Shown here: positions 17,333 through 26,550 of the stretch, piece by piece
Layout of the letters: each line of letters starts with the position of its first letter
Numbering within the stretch: position 1 is the first letter of the stretch
NCBI RefSeq assembly: GCF_039539965.1
Contig: NZ_BAABED010000001.1
Location: 1,302,001 to 1,366,000, forward strand
Source of the DNA: Arthrobacter methylotrophus
Lineage (GTDB): Bacteria; Actinomycetota; Actinomycetes; Actinomycetales; Micrococcaceae
DNA length: 64,000 nt
Direction of reading: 5' to 3'
Notes under the pieces: generated by a model
What the model saw: the letters and a program-made list of their open reading frames with translations, nothing else
Told to the model about the DNA's origin: nothing
Database searches by the model: none
Translations under genes and position numbers: made by a program

Positions 17333-17815
17333 TTAAGGTTTCTGGACCGATGGGCTGTTGACCATCGTGAGCGCAGCCCGCTCCATGTAGTCCCACAGCG
17401 TACCTTCGTGAAGAGGCGACAAGCCGAGGGAGTCCACTGCCGCGCGCATGTGGAAGAGCCAGCGGTCCTTGGCTTCCGGTGTCACCTGGAAGGGCATGTG
17501 CCGCATCCTCAAGCGGGGGTGCCCGCGTTCCGCGCTGTAGGTGCCCGGACCGCCCCAATACTGCTCAAGAAACATGAGGAACCGTCGCTTCGCCGGGGCG
17601 AGGTCTAGTTCGGGGTACATTGGCCGGAGCAATGGATCTCCGGCGACGCCGTCGTAAAAGACATCGATGAGCTTCGCGAAAGTCTCGTGCCCTCCGACGG
17701 CCTCGTAGAAGCTGTCGGTGTAGGCAGGCTGGCTGAACGGATCGTTTTGCATCAACTGCCGTCGTTCGGCCGGTTGCGGTGTTGCGGATTCCGGCTGGCT
17801 ACTCAGGTCACTCAC
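17333..17815 (-). CDS. group II truncated haemoglobin (GlbO-like)
   Basis: 160 residues: a disordered N-terminus of about 30, then a 2-on-2 globin. Family features are FYEAVGG with FAKLIDVFYDGVA (B/CD region Tyr), PMYPE, LEQYWGGP, RHMPF (proximal His in helix F) and KDRWLFHMRAAVD (Trp G8). Such globins bind oxygen and act in oxidative or nitrosative defence. The GTG start lies inside the 3' end of mscS: GTGAGTGA joins the globin start to the mscS stop, so translation is probably coupled. Confidence 0.9.
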   Translation of the reverse strand: MSDLSSQPESATPQPAERRQLMQNDPFSQPAYTDSFYEAVGGHETFAKLIDVFYDGVAGDPLLRPMYPELDLAPAKRRFLMFLEQYWGGPGTYSAERGHPRLRMRHMPFQVTPEAKDRWLFHMRAAVDSLGLSPLHEGTLWDYMERAALTMVNSPSVQKP

Positions 17816-18536
17816 CTGCTTTCTGCTCTTGAATCTTGAGGGATTCCTTTGACGATTGGGGCGCACCGGATGCAGCCGTTTCGGCGGGCGCAGTACCCGG
17901 GGGTGCAGGCGGAACGTCATTCGGGACGGCTGGTTCCTCCGGCACGTAGTCTCCTTGCGAGCGGTTGCCCACCCTCAGGATCTCCCCGTTGCGCAGATAC
18001 CAGATGGCGCCGTCTTCAGCCCTGAGACGGGTGATCCGGAGACCGACCGATTCAACGGTGCCAATCACTTCCGTGGTCACGATCACATCGCCGATCCCGA
18101 ACTGATCCTCGATGGTGATGAAGATGCCGGACAGGAAATCGCGGATAAGTTGTTGGGCGCCAAAGCCGATGGCCACACCCAAAATCCCGACGCTTGTGAG
18201 CAGCGGGGCAATATCTACATTCAGGTATTTGAGGACGTAGATGATGACGATGACCACCACCACAACGCTCAGCACGCTTGTCAGCAGGGAGCCGATGGTG
18301 TGGGCGCGTTGGGCGCGCCGTTCATGGTCGAGTGCCCGGAAAGCCGGCTGGACCCACCTGAAATGGGGTTTCTTGAAGAAGCTGGTGCCCTCAGCTACGC
18401 GGCGCGTAATACGCAGAATGATGAACCGGGCTACCACCCAGACCACCAAGCCAATGCCCAGCGTCACGAAGATTGACGCGAAATCGATCTTGGCTGCATC
18501 GGCCACGATGTTGTCGGTCGACGAGGCGACGTTCAT
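17808..18536 (-). CDS. small MscS-family mechanosensitive channel, short form
   Basis: 242 residues. Three membrane segments are visible at about residues 20-41, 83-105 and 108-128; the third is the pore helix with SVGILGVAIGFGAQQLIRDF, the MscS signature. The beta domain follows (GDVIVTTEVIGTVESVGLRITRLR to LRNGEILRVGNRSQ). The C-terminal alpha/beta cage domain of E. coli MscS is absent; a Pro/Ala-rich tail of about 40 residues takes its place. It would vent solutes on hypo-osmotic shock. It overlaps the globin gene by 8 bases. Confidence 0.88.
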   Translation of the reverse strand: MNVASSTDNIVADAAKIDFASIFVTLGIGLVVWVVARFIILRITRRVAEGTSFFKKPHFRWVQPAFRALDHERRAQRAHTIGSLLTSVLSVVVVVIVIIYVLKYLNVDIAPLLTSVGILGVAIGFGAQQLIRDFLSGIFITIEDQFGIGDVIVTTEVIGTVESVGLRITRLRAEDGAIWYLRNGEILRVGNRSQGDYVPEEPAVPNDVPPAPPGTAPAETAASGAPQSSKESLKIQEQKAGE

Positions 18537-18662
18537 GTGCGGGAATGCTCCTCACGGGATCCAATTGTTCGCCGGGCCCTTTTCGCCGGGCGCTGAATGC
18601 TCTGTCCACGGTCAACCCTATCCCCGTAGCGTGGCCGGAAGCGCATCAGGCGAGTGGTACGG

Positions 18663-19142
18663 CTAGCTGGCGGCCGCCGTCGTGTTCGGCTCATGCAGAA
18701 CGGGAAAGTTGACGCTCCGGGCGATGAAGCACAGCCGGTTCGCCTCGTGGTGCAACTCGTCCACGAGGGAGACATGCGCCGGGTCTGTAACCGTGACGTG
18801 CGGCTTCAAGGTGACGCTCTCGAACTGGCCGCTGCCGTCGCGATTAAGCCTCATCATCCCCTCGGCCTGGTCGATATAGTCGGTGACCACCACGCCGCTT
18901 TTGACCGCAACATGCAGGAAAGCCAGCATATGGCACTGGGACAGGGCGGCGAGGAGCAGTTGCTCAGGGTTGTATCGGCTCTTGTCCCCGTGGAAGGCGG
19001 GGTCCGAGGAGCCCTTGAGGACGGGCACACCGGGGATCTCGATGTCGTGGTCCCGGGCATAACCACGGTAGCTGGAGGTTCCACTGCCCAGGTTTCCGGT
19101 CCAGCGTACGGTCAGGGAGTAGCGGTGTTCGTCCAGGCTCAT
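18663..19142 (-). CDS. OsmC/Ohr-family peroxiredoxin-like protein
   Basis: 159 residues. The two redox cysteines of the family are in LLAALSQCHMLAFL and in NRLCFIARSVNFPV; the N-terminal RYSLTVRWTGN strand and RYNPEQLLLAAL helix fit OsmC-like hydroperoxide reductases. It probably detoxifies organic hydroperoxides in the cytoplasm. ATG 19142 is the start. It is in the same direction as mscS and the globin gene, with a 126-base gap, so stress defence is a common theme but one operon is not certain. Confidence 0.9.
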   Translation of the reverse strand: MSLDEHRYSLTVRWTGNLGSGTSSYRGYARDHDIEIPGVPVLKGSSDPAFHGDKSRYNPEQLLLAALSQCHMLAFLHVAVKSGVVVTDYIDQAEGMMRLNRDGSGQFESVTLKPHVTVTDPAHVSLVDELHHEANRLCFIARSVNFPVLHEPNTTAAAS

Positions 19143-19180
19143 GCGGAAAGTCTAGCGGGGGTGCTTTCTCCCCCGCACAC

Positions 19181-19219
19181 GCAAGGGCCCGCTTCCGGCG
19201 AGCGGAAGCGGGCCCTTGC
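19181..19219 (-). terminator. hairpin terminator downstream of pepN
   Basis: GCAAGGGCCCGCTTCCG (19181-19197) pairs perfectly with CGGAAGCGGGCCCTTGC (19203-19219) around a 5-base loop. It stands just after the pepN stop and before the osmC start on the same strand. No clear U tract is present. Confidence 0.75.
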
Positions 19220-19238
19220 GGTGCTTTGTGCGATGTTG

Positions 19239-21800
19239 CTAGACGTCTGCCGCGCGGGCCTTGAGGGCGCGGGCGACGCCGTCGCGGTTTTCGAGCATCA
19301 TGCGCCGCAGGGCGTTGCTGTCCGCCTGCAGCTCAGCCAGGAACTTGTCCGTGCGATCCACGGTGGCCTGGGTGGTCAGCTGTGCAGGGTAGAGTCCGAC
19401 GACGATCTGCTGGGCCAGCGCGTGGGTGCGGTTGGCGACAATTTCCGGGACTGCCTCGAAGTACTTTTCGGCGTACGGTTCCAGCAGGGAGGTGTCCAGC
19501 ACCCGGGTGAAGCCCGTGACGGCGGAGCTTTGGATGGCGTTGGAGAGCTCGCCCGTCACAACAATCTTGTTCCACGCTTCGGCTTTGCCCTCGGGAGTGG
19601 GGAGGGCGGCTGTTGCCAAGGCGGCAGCATTCTGGCCGTTGGCCGTGTGATCGCGCTCAAGTTCGGCGTTGATCCGCTCCTGGCCCTCGCGGCTGCCCAC
19701 CACCAGCGACGTCAGGAGTTCCCAGCGCAGGTCCTGGTCGACAGTGAGGCCGTCCAGGACGGTGCCGCCGTCCAATACCGACTGGACGGTGTCCAGTTGG
19801 GAGCTGCTGGCGGCGAGCAAAGCGAAGGACTTCACGAACTGGAGCTGGGCGTCCGATCCGGAGGCCACGGTGGAAGCGAGCTCCCACAGCTTGTCCGCGG
19901 CAGCTACGGTGGCCGCTTCCTTGTGTTCAGCGGCGACGTAGTAGCTGAGCGTGGTGGCGAGCTGCCGCAGCTGGACCAGGATCACGGAGGAATCGGTCTC
20001 GGAGGCGATGTTGGCCAGGATCAAGTCAACGTAGCCGCGGGCGGGGGTTTCGCCGTCGCGGGCGCCATCCCATGCCGAGCCCCACACCAGGGTGCGCGGG
20101 AGGCTGCCGGCGAAGTCCTTCAGGTGGGCCTTCGCGGTCGCCAGCGACACGGGGTCAAGGCGGACCTTCGCATACGCGAGATCGTCGTCGTTGAGCAGTA
20201 CCAGGTCCGGACGCGCCAGCCCGGCAAGGGCCGGGACATCGGTCCGGGGACCGTCGACGTCGAGCTCTTCCCTGTGGGTGCGTTCGAGCTTGCCTTCGGT
20301 TGAGAGGTTGTAGAAGCCCACGGCGAGGCGGTGTGGGCGCAGGGTGGGCTGTTCGTCGATGGCTGTCTGCCGGATCGCAAAAGACGTAATGGTGCCGTCG
20401 GAGTCGACATCGAGCTCGGGGGAGAGCGTGTTGACGCCTGCGGTCTCGAGCCAGAGTTTGCCCCACTGGTCCAAGTCGCGGCCGCTCGCGGCCTCGAGTT
20501 CCTTAATGAGGTCTGCCAGTTCGGTGTTCTGCCAAGCATGCTTCTGGAAGTATTCGCGGACGCCGGCCATGAATTGTTCAGGGCCGACCCAGGCAACAAG
20601 CTGCCTGAGGACTGAGGCGCCCTTGGCGTACGTGATGCCGTCAAAGTTCACCTCGACGTCCTGGAGATCGTTGATCTCGGCGAAAATCGGGTGGGTCGTG
20701 GGCAGCTGGTCCTGCCGGTAGGCCCAGGACTTCTCCACGGAAGCGAAGGTGGTCCACGCACGGTCAAATTCGGTGTTCTCGACTGCGGCGAGGTGGGACA
20801 TGTACTCGGCAAAGGACTCGTTGAGCCAGAGGTCGTTCCACCAGCGCATCGTCACGAGGTCCCCGAACCACATGTGGGCCAGTTCGTGCAGAACGGTGAT
20901 GGCGCGGCGTTCGATCTGGGCGTCGGTGACCTTGCTCCGGAAGACGTAGCCCTCGAGGATCGTCACTGCGCCGGCGTTTTCCATGGCGCCGGCGTTGAAC
21001 TCGGGAACGAAGAGTTGATCGTACTTATCGAAGGGATACGGGAAGCCGAACTGGGCCTCGAAGAACTCGAAACCTTGTCGGGTCAGTTCGAAGATGTTCT
21101 CGGCGTCCAGGTATTGCATGAGGGATTTGCGGGCGAACACGCCGAGCGGGATCATCCGGCCGTCGGAGCTGGTGACGTTGCTGCGGACCGATTGGTAGGG
21201 GCCCGCGATCAGGGCGGTGACGTAGGAGGAGATACGGGGGGTGGGCGCGAAGTGCCAGACGGAGCGGGCACCGCCGTCGTCCCCGGGAGTGGTTTCCACG
21301 GGTACCGGGGTAGGGGAGTTGGAAATCAAGTCCCAGTGCGAGGGCGCGGTGACCGTGAACGTGAATGCCGCTTTCAGGTCCGGCTGCTCGAACACAGCGA
21401 ACATGCGGCGGGAATCGGGCACCTCGAATTGGGTGTACAGGTAGACCTCGTTGTCGACTGGGTCCACGAAACGGTGCAGGCCTTCACCGGTGTTCATGTA
21501 CGGCGCATCGGCGACGATCCTGAGCTCGTTCTCGGTGGCGAGCTCAGGCAGCTGGATGCGTACGCCGTCGGACACCACCGCGGGATCAAGTTCGGTGCCG
21601 TTGAGCGTCACGCTGTGCACCGTCTCCGTGATCGCGTCGATGAAGCTCGAGGAACCTTCGGCGGCCGAGAATTTCACCACCGTGGTGGAGCCGAAGACCG
21701 TGGCACCCTTCGTCAAGTCGAGGGCGACGTCATACGAAGTCACGATGAGCAGTTCTGCGCGATGTCTGGCTTCGGTGCGCGTCAGGTTCAGGCCTGGCAA
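19239..21800 (-). CDS. pepN: aminopeptidase N (M1 family)
   Basis: Zinc aminopeptidase that trims peptides from the N-terminus in the cytoplasm. 853 residues. The exopeptidase motif GAMEN and the zinc motif HELAHMWFGDLV with the downstream ligand NESFAEYM are intact, and a long ERAP1-type helical C-terminal domain follows. TTG 21800 is chosen because GGAGG lies seven bases before it and the conserved LPGLNLTRTEA sequence starts there; a longer in-frame start at 21869 has no such site. It may feed on peptides released by Clp. Confidence 0.94.
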   Translation of the reverse strand: MPGLNLTRTEARHRAELLIVTSYDVALDLTKGATVFGSTTVVKFSAAEGSSSFIDAITETVHSVTLNGTELDPAVVSDGVRIQLPELATENELRIVADAPYMNTGEGLHRFVDPVDNEVYLYTQFEVPDSRRMFAVFEQPDLKAAFTFTVTAPSHWDLISNSPTPVPVETTPGDDGGARSVWHFAPTPRISSYVTALIAGPYQSVRSNVTSSDGRMIPLGVFARKSLMQYLDAENIFELTRQGFEFFEAQFGFPYPFDKYDQLFVPEFNAGAMENAGAVTILEGYVFRSKVTDAQIERRAITVLHELAHMWFGDLVTMRWWNDLWLNESFAEYMSHLAAVENTEFDRAWTTFASVEKSWAYRQDQLPTTHPIFAEINDLQDVEVNFDGITYAKGASVLRQLVAWVGPEQFMAGVREYFQKHAWQNTELADLIKELEAASGRDLDQWGKLWLETAGVNTLSPELDVDSDGTITSFAIRQTAIDEQPTLRPHRLAVGFYNLSTEGKLERTHREELDVDGPRTDVPALAGLARPDLVLLNDDDLAYAKVRLDPVSLATAKAHLKDFAGSLPRTLVWGSAWDGARDGETPARGYVDLILANIASETDSSVILVQLRQLATTLSYYVAAEHKEAATVAAADKLWELASTVASGSDAQLQFVKSFALLAASSSQLDTVQSVLDGGTVLDGLTVDQDLRWELLTSLVVGSREGQERINAELERDHTANGQNAAALATAALPTPEGKAEAWNKIVVTGELSNAIQSSAVTGFTRVLDTSLLEPYAEKYFEAVPEIVANRTHALAQQIVVGLYPAQLTTQATVDRTDKFLAELQADSNALRRMMLENRDGVARALKARAADV

Positions 21801-21940
21801 AGTGGTGCCTCCAAGAATGGGTTGCAAGAAGCCGGTTGGGTTCAGCCAACACCGGCACTGTGAAGTCATTCTTTCACTCGATGCCGGCTTGGCAAGGAAG
21901 CTGGATCATAGTGTCGCCGGCCAGGGGTAGCGTTGGAATC

Positions 21941-22942
21941 ATGGGAAAGATGCGCGACTCGTTGGACCTCCGGGCACTCCGCTTTGCGGTGGCATTTCCG
22001 CTGCTGCTGGCCGCGGCATTCGCAGTGTGCGCGCTCATGCTGCGCAACAACCTTCCGGATCCCGTCGCCATTGCGTGGAACGCCGACGGCGGAATCAGCT
22101 TCGCGCCGTTCGCCGCCTACGTTCTTGGCGGCGGCGGGTTCCTGGTCCTGGTGGGTTGGCTGGTGTTCGCCCAGGCCGTTCCCCTTGCTAGGCCAGTGAT
22201 CATGCGGCGGGTCATGATGGGCATGGGACTCATGGTGACCCTCTTCATCACCGCTGTGCTGGCCGCCGGACTCGTAGGACAAACAGGCCTTGCCGATGCC
22301 CGCAGCTCGCACGTTGATGCCACTGTCCTCGCGCTGGGCGCCGGAGCGGCCTTGCCCCTTGGCGTGGTCATGATGATGGCATTCAAGCCTGATCCACACT
22401 GGACTCCGGAAGACGATGCCGCCCTCGAGACCGAAAGGATCCTGGCGGAAGACCCGGCGCTGGCAGAGGATTCCATGTTGCTCTGGGTCCACGCGAGGAG
22501 TTCGGTGTTCGTCATGATCTGCGTGGCCACCGTGTTTCCCGCCGTGTTGATCGCCATTGCGCTGCCATGGCTAGGCGCGTTGCTGGCTGTGGTCGCCCTG
22601 ATGGCAGCGTGTTTCCTCTTCGTCCGGGTGCGCGCCGACAGGGGAGGGGTGCAGGTCTTTGTCGCCGGCGTCCTCCGAGTCCTGACCGTGCCTGCCGTAG
22701 ACATCGCGGGCGCGGCAGCCCAAGAAGTCAGGGCCGCCGACTTCGGCGGATGGGGGCTTCGGCACCACGGAGGAGCTACGGCCATGCTCGTGAGCAGCGG
22801 ACCCGCCGTCGTCGTCCGCGAAGTCAGCGGCCACAGGGTGGCCTTCAGCGCCGGAACCTCGGCCACGGCGGACCGGCTCGCAGGAATTCTGAACCGCGTC
22901 GCGGCACGGGCCCAGCACGACGAGCAGCCTCCTGCCCCCTGA
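21941..22942 (+). CDS. DUF1648-domain membrane protein
   Basis: 333 residues. An N-terminal membrane segment is followed by LPDPVAIAWNADGG, the DUF1648 signature, and three more segments to about residue 150. After a charged loop (ETERILAEDPALAEDS), a second pair of segments occurs near residues 190-235, followed by a soluble C-terminal domain of about 90 residues. Proteins with this domain are found next to regulators in many actinobacteria, but their function is unknown. It is divergent from pepN with no shared operon. Confidence 0.78.
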   Translation: MGKMRDSLDLRALRFAVAFPLLLAAAFAVCALMLRNNLPDPVAIAWNADGGISFAPFAAYVLGGGGFLVLVGWLVFAQAVPLARPVIMRRVMMGMGLMVTLFITAVLAAGLVGQTGLADARSSHVDATVLALGAGAALPLGVVMMMAFKPDPHWTPEDDAALETERILAEDPALAEDSMLLWVHARSSVFVMICVATVFPAVLIAIALPWLGALLAVVALMAACFLFVRVRADRGGVQVFVAGVLRVLTVPAVDIAGAAAQEVRAADFGGWGLRHHGGATAMLVSSGPAVVVREVSGHRVAFSAGTSATADRLAGILNRVAARAQHDEQPPAP

Positions 22943-23079
22943 GCGCCGGGAGTTCGCCGGGCCTGTCGGCTTCGTCTTAAGAGGTGGGCAACGGCCCGGT
23001 CCTAGTAATCTAGGAACCGCATCCCTCAACGCCGCGCCCGGCTTCGCCGCGTTCGCGCGCCAGACTGAATGGACTTTCC

Positions 23080-23562
23080 GTGACTACACCCCGCGTCCAC
23101 ATTGCTACGGATCACGCTGGCATGGAGCTCAGCGCCCACCTCGTAAGCCACCTGACCGCCAAGGGCTACGACGTGGTTGACCACGGCCCCAAGGTCTACG
23201 ACGCCCTGGATGACTACCCTTCGTTCTGCATCAACGCGGCTGCCGCCGTGGTGGCAGACCAGAAAGCCGCCGTTCATGCATTGGGCATCGTCCTGGGCGG
23301 GTCCGGCAACGGTGAGCAAATTGCGGCAAACAAGGTCAAAGGCGTCCGCGCCGCACTTGCATGGAACCTGTCCACGGCAAGACTGGCCCGCGAACACAAC
23401 GATGCCAACGTGGTTGCCGTCGGCGGCCGCCAGCACACCGTAGAGGAAGCCACGGAACTGATCGAGGCCTTCTTGGAGGAACCTTTCAGCAATGACGAAC
23501 GCCACGTTCGCCGCATCGGAAAGATCGCCACCTATGAAAATACCGGCGAAATCGTCGCATAG
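23080..23562 (+). CDS. rpiB: ribose-5-phosphate isomerase B
   Basis: Interconverts ribose 5-phosphate and ribulose 5-phosphate in the pentose phosphate pathway. 160 residues of the RpiB/LacAB Rossmann fold: IATDHAGME at the N-terminus binds phosphate, VLGGSGNGEQIAANKVKG is the actinobacterial active-site loop (Ser/Glu where E. coli RpiB uses Cys), and ARLAREHNDANVVAVGGR follows. The start is GTG 23080. The stop codon overlaps the GTG start of the glycosylase gene by one base (TAGTG), implying coupled translation. Confidence 0.94.
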   Translation: MTTPRVHIATDHAGMELSAHLVSHLTAKGYDVVDHGPKVYDALDDYPSFCINAAAAVVADQKAAVHALGIVLGGSGNGEQIAANKVKGVRAALAWNLSTARLAREHNDANVVAVGGRQHTVEEATELIEAFLEEPFSNDERHVRRIGKIATYENTGEIVA

Positions 23563-24461
23563 TGCCTGAGGGGCATTCCATCCATCGCCTGGCGCGTCAG
23601 TTCCAGGATGTTTTCGCCGGCCACGCGCTGGGGGTTTCCAGTCCACAAGGGCGTTTCACCGCGGGTGCGGCCCTCTTGGACGGTCATGAGTTGCTGGAAG
23701 CAATGGCGCACGGCAAGCAGCTCTTCCTCCGCTTTGACCATGGCGTGGTTCTGCATGTCCATTTGGGTCTCTATGGCGCGTGGAATTTCGGCGGTGACGA
23801 ATCCTTCCGGGGAGCCTCGAGTATCGGGGCTCCCCGGCGGATCGGCGAGCGGGAAGCTTTTTCACCGGATGCCGGGCCGGACGCAGGAATCAGCTACTCG
23901 GGGCCGCCCGAGCCGGTAGGTGCCGTGCGTGTCCGCCTCGTCTCGGCGAACGGCTGGGCGGACTTGCGGGGAGCCACTACCTGTGCGGCGATCACCGAGG
24001 CGGAGGTAGCGGCTGTCCTGGCCCGCCTGGGTCCCGATCCCCTTCACAACCTCCCGGGAAACCGCGAGGAGTTCATGCGACGCGTGCGGCGCCGCAAGAC
24101 CGCCGTCGGGCTCCTCCTGATGGATCAATCCGTGATAGCCGGAATCGGCAACATCTACCGCGCGGAGGTGCTCTTCCGGCAACGCATTGATCCATGGGTT
24201 TCCGGCAGTTCCCTGGACGCTGAAACCGCCGGACTTCTGTGGGACGACACCGTGGCTGCCATGTCCGACGGCGTCCGGGACGGGCGGATTGTTACGACCC
24301 CCGCGGCGCTTTGGAGCGGCGGAAACGCGGGAGCGCTCGACGGCGAAGCCCACTTTGTCTACAAGCGGCAGGGCCAGCCCTGCCGCCGCTGTGGTGAGAC
24401 CGTGGGGATGGCTGAAATCGGTGCGCGCAAGCTCTACTGGTGCCCGGGCTGCCAGGACTAG
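23562..24461 (+). CDS. Fpg/Nei-family DNA glycosylase, Nei (endonuclease VIII) type
   Basis: 299 residues. After processing the protein begins PEGHSIHRLARQF, with the Pro nucleophile and catalytic Glu of the family and the Gly-His typical of Nei over Fpg. The helix-2-turn-helix QSVIAGIGNIYRAEVLF and a C-terminal zinc finger (CRRCGETV...YWCPGC) are intact. It would remove oxidised pyrimidines and cleave the abasic site. A Gly/Ser-rich insert of about 35 residues sits mid-protein. The start overlaps the rpiB stop. A second family member lies at 30219. Confidence 0.92.
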   Translation: MPEGHSIHRLARQFQDVFAGHALGVSSPQGRFTAGAALLDGHELLEAMAHGKQLFLRFDHGVVLHVHLGLYGAWNFGGDESFRGASSIGAPRRIGEREAFSPDAGPDAGISYSGPPEPVGAVRVRLVSANGWADLRGATTCAAITEAEVAAVLARLGPDPLHNLPGNREEFMRRVRRRKTAVGLLLMDQSVIAGIGNIYRAEVLFRQRIDPWVSGSSLDAETAGLLWDDTVAAMSDGVRDGRIVTTPAALWSGGNAGALDGEAHFVYKRQGQPCRRCGETVGMAEIGARKLYWCPGCQD

Positions 24462-24635
24462 GCGACGCTCGTGGTGCCGTCCTCGCCTGGCGCCTCCCGT
24501 CCTGACCCTTTTTGAGTCAGAACATGCCCTCCCCTTGGCGTGTCCCCGGCGTGTCGAGGGGGAGTTCCGTTCAAAGAAGGTCAGGAAGGGAGTGGCAATC
24601 TGAACAGATCCTGTCACCTTGGCATCGCATCAGCG

Positions 24636-24674
24636 GAAAAAACAAAACACCCCCGGTCCGAAGACCGGGGGTGT
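24636..24674 (-). terminator. Rho-independent terminator of tRNA-Gly
   Basis: On the minus strand ACACCCCCGGTC, a TTCG loop and GACCGGGGGTGT form a 12-bp stem followed by TTTGTTTTTT. This is a canonical intrinsic terminator with a stable UUCG tetraloop, 50 bases downstream of tRNA-Gly. Confidence 0.9.
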
Positions 24675-24724
24675 CAATGATGTCGCGACACATCTGTAAA
24701 GGATGTTCCGCTACATCACACTGG

Positions 24725-24795
24725 AGGGGACGACGGGAATCGAACCCGCGTAATCAGTTTGGAAGACTGAGGCTTTACCATTAAGCTACGTCCCC
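24725..24795 (-). tRNA. tRNA-Gly (anticodon TCC)
   Basis: Minus-strand cloverleaf with acceptor GGGGACG/CGTCCCC, anticodon loop CTTCCAA (TCC) and T arm GCGGGTTCGATTCCCGT. The discriminator is T, and the next bases (24724-24722) encode CCA, unlike the other four tRNA genes in the window. Confidence 0.95.
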
Positions 24796-24948
24796 GGACA
24801 AGACTGCATGCACCTCTATGAACTTCCCGGGTGTTCCGCGCATCTTTCCGGCGGCTGTTGAAGCCGGATATAACTAAACCTAATTCAGGGGCCAAGTGTC
24901 AAATGTGCATTCTCCGGCGAGATACCCGTAGACTGTCCTGTGCATTCA

Positions 24949-25023
24949 CGGGGTGTAGCTCAGCTTGGCTAGAGCGCCTGCTTTGGGAGCAGGAAGTCGC
25001 AGGTTCAAATCCTGTCACCCCGA
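24949..25023 (+). tRNA. tRNA-Pro (anticodon TGG)
   Basis: Cloverleaf with acceptor CGGGGTG/CACCCCG, anticodon arm CCTGC-TTTGGGA-GCAGG (TGG) and T arm GCAGGTTCAAATCCTGT. CCA is not encoded. TAGACT, a possible -10 hexamer, lies about 15 bases upstream. It ends 68 bases before the trigger factor gene. Confidence 0.95.
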
Positions 25024-25091
25024 CTCTGTGTGCCTGTCCCGATCCGGGGCGCGGCAGAAACCCATCCCACAAAACCAGGAGTACTTAGACT

Positions 25092-26462
25092 GTGAAGAGC
25101 GCTGTCGAGAACCTCACCGCCACGCGGGTCAAGCTCAACGTTGAGGTTCCCTTTGAGGAACTGAAGCCGAGCATCGACGCCGCTTACAAGACCGTTGCTT
25201 CGCAGATCCAGGTTCCCGGGTTCCGCAAGGGCAAGGTTCCCGCCAAGCTGGTTGACCAGCGCGTTGGCCGTGGCTACGTCTTGGAGACCGCCATCAACGA
25301 TGGCCTCAATGGCTGGTACCAGGCTGCCGTCCAGGAAGCCGGCCTTCGCCCGCTGAGCCGTCCCGAGGTTGAGATCACGGAGGTTCCGGACCCGTCCTCG
25401 ACCGACGGCGAGCTGAAGTTCCAGGTCGAGATCGACGTCCGTCCCGAGGTCGAACTGCCGGACTACGCCGGCATCAACGTCGAGGTTGCCGCAGCAGATT
25501 CTTCCGAGGCCGACGTCGACAAGGCCTTGGACGAGCTCCGCGGCCGCTTCGGCACGCTGAAGTCCGTTGACCGCCCCGCTGCCGATGGCGACTTCCTGAC
25601 CATCGACATCACCGCCACGATCGACGGCTCCGAAATCGACTCGGCTACCGGCCTGTCCTACCAGGTGGGTGCAGGCACCATGCTTGAGGGCTTGGACGAG
25701 GCCGTTACCGGCCTTTCTGCCGAGGAAGAAGCAATCTTCGACACCACGCTGGTCGGCGGCGACCATGCCGGCGAGGCCGCCCAGGTCAAGGCTGTTGTCA
25801 AGACCGTCAAGGAGCGCGAGCTTCCTGAAGCCAACGATGACTTCGCCCAGTTGGCATCCGAGTTCGACACCCTTGCCGAGCTGCGTGAAGACCTTGCCAA
25901 GCAGGCTGCTGCGTCCAAGGTCGTCGGCCAGGGCGTCGAAGCCCGCGACAAGGTCCTCGACAAGCTCGTGGAACTCATCGAGGTTCCGGTTCCGGACTCC
26001 GTAGTTGAAGAGCAGCTCGAGCAGCACTTCAACCCGGAAAACGCACATGGTGAAGGCGACCACGACACCGAGGAGCACCGCGCCGAGGTCAAGGCCAACG
26101 CTGCCCGTGCCTTCCAGAACGAGATCATCCTTGACGCTATCGCCGACAAGGAAGAAGTGAGCGTCAGCCAGAACGAGCTGATCGACTACATCGTTACCAC
26201 AGCAAGCCAGTACGGCATGGACCCGAACCAGTTCGCCCAGATCATCGATCAGAGCGGCCAGGTTCCCATGATGGTTTCCGAGGTTCGCCGCCGCAAGGCT
26301 CTCGCGGTTGTCCTTGGCCAGGCCGAGGTTGTGGACTCCGAAGGCAACAAGGTCGACCTGAGCGACTTCGTGCGCCCCGCAGGCGAAGAGGCTTCCGTTG
26401 TCGAGGAAGCCGAAGAAGCCGACGTTGTTCCGAGCGACGATCCTGCCGCAGTGAAGTTCTAG
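25092..26462 (+). CDS. tig: trigger factor, ribosome-associated chaperone and prolyl isomerase
   Basis: Binds the ribosome exit site and shields nascent chains. 456 residues: the N-terminal ribosome-binding domain carries the signature [14 protein letters not shown], a FKBP-like PPIase domain covers about residues 160-245 ([18 protein letters not shown] onward), and the rest is the helical chaperone arm. An acidic tail of about 40 residues (rich in Glu and Val) follows, longer than in E. coli. The start is GTG 25092 after AGGAG. The usual tig-clpP-clpX order is kept, but a terminator separates tig from clpP1. Confidence 0.96.
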   Translation: MKSAVENLTATRVKLNVEVPFEELKPSIDAAYKTVASQIQVPGFRKGKVPAKLVDQRVGRGYVLETAINDGLNGWYQAAVQEAGLRPLSRPEVEITEVPDPSSTDGELKFQVEIDVRPEVELPDYAGINVEVAAADSSEADVDKALDELRGRFGTLKSVDRPAADGDFLTIDITATIDGSEIDSATGLSYQVGAGTMLEGLDEAVTGLSAEEEAIFDTTLVGGDHAGEAAQVKAVVKTVKERELPEANDDFAQLASEFDTLAELREDLAKQAAASKVVGQGVEARDKVLDKLVELIEVPVPDSVVEEQLEQHFNPENAHGEGDHDTEEHRAEVKANAARAFQNEIILDAIADKEEVSVSQNELIDYIVTTASQYGMDPNQFAQIIDQSGQVPMMVSEVRRRKALAVVLGQAEVVDSEGNKVDLSDFVRPAGEEASVVEEAEEADVVPSDDPAAVKF

Positions 26463-26471
26463 TTTTGCCTC

Positions 26472-26511
26472 AAGCCGCCCCCGGATCCCAGGATCCGGGG
26501 GCGGCTTCGTT
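26472..26511 (+). terminator. Rho-independent terminator of tig
   Basis: AAGCCGCCCCCGGATCC (26472-26488) pairs with GGATCCGGGGGCGGCTT (26491-26507) and CGTTT follows. This 17-bp stem sits 10 bases after the tig stop. Confidence 0.88.
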
Positions 26512-26550
26512 TAAGCCCGGAAAGCATGGAAAGCGCGCCCTTCCGCAATC

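Noticed and set aside
18654..20303. 549-codon plus-strand frame opposite osmC and pepN
   Set aside because: Runs through two opposed genes and a terminator hairpin, so it cannot be one coding sequence.
20691..21863. 390-codon plus-strand frame opposite pepN
   Set aside because: Antisense shadow of the M1 aminopeptidase with Gly/His/Arg-rich composition.
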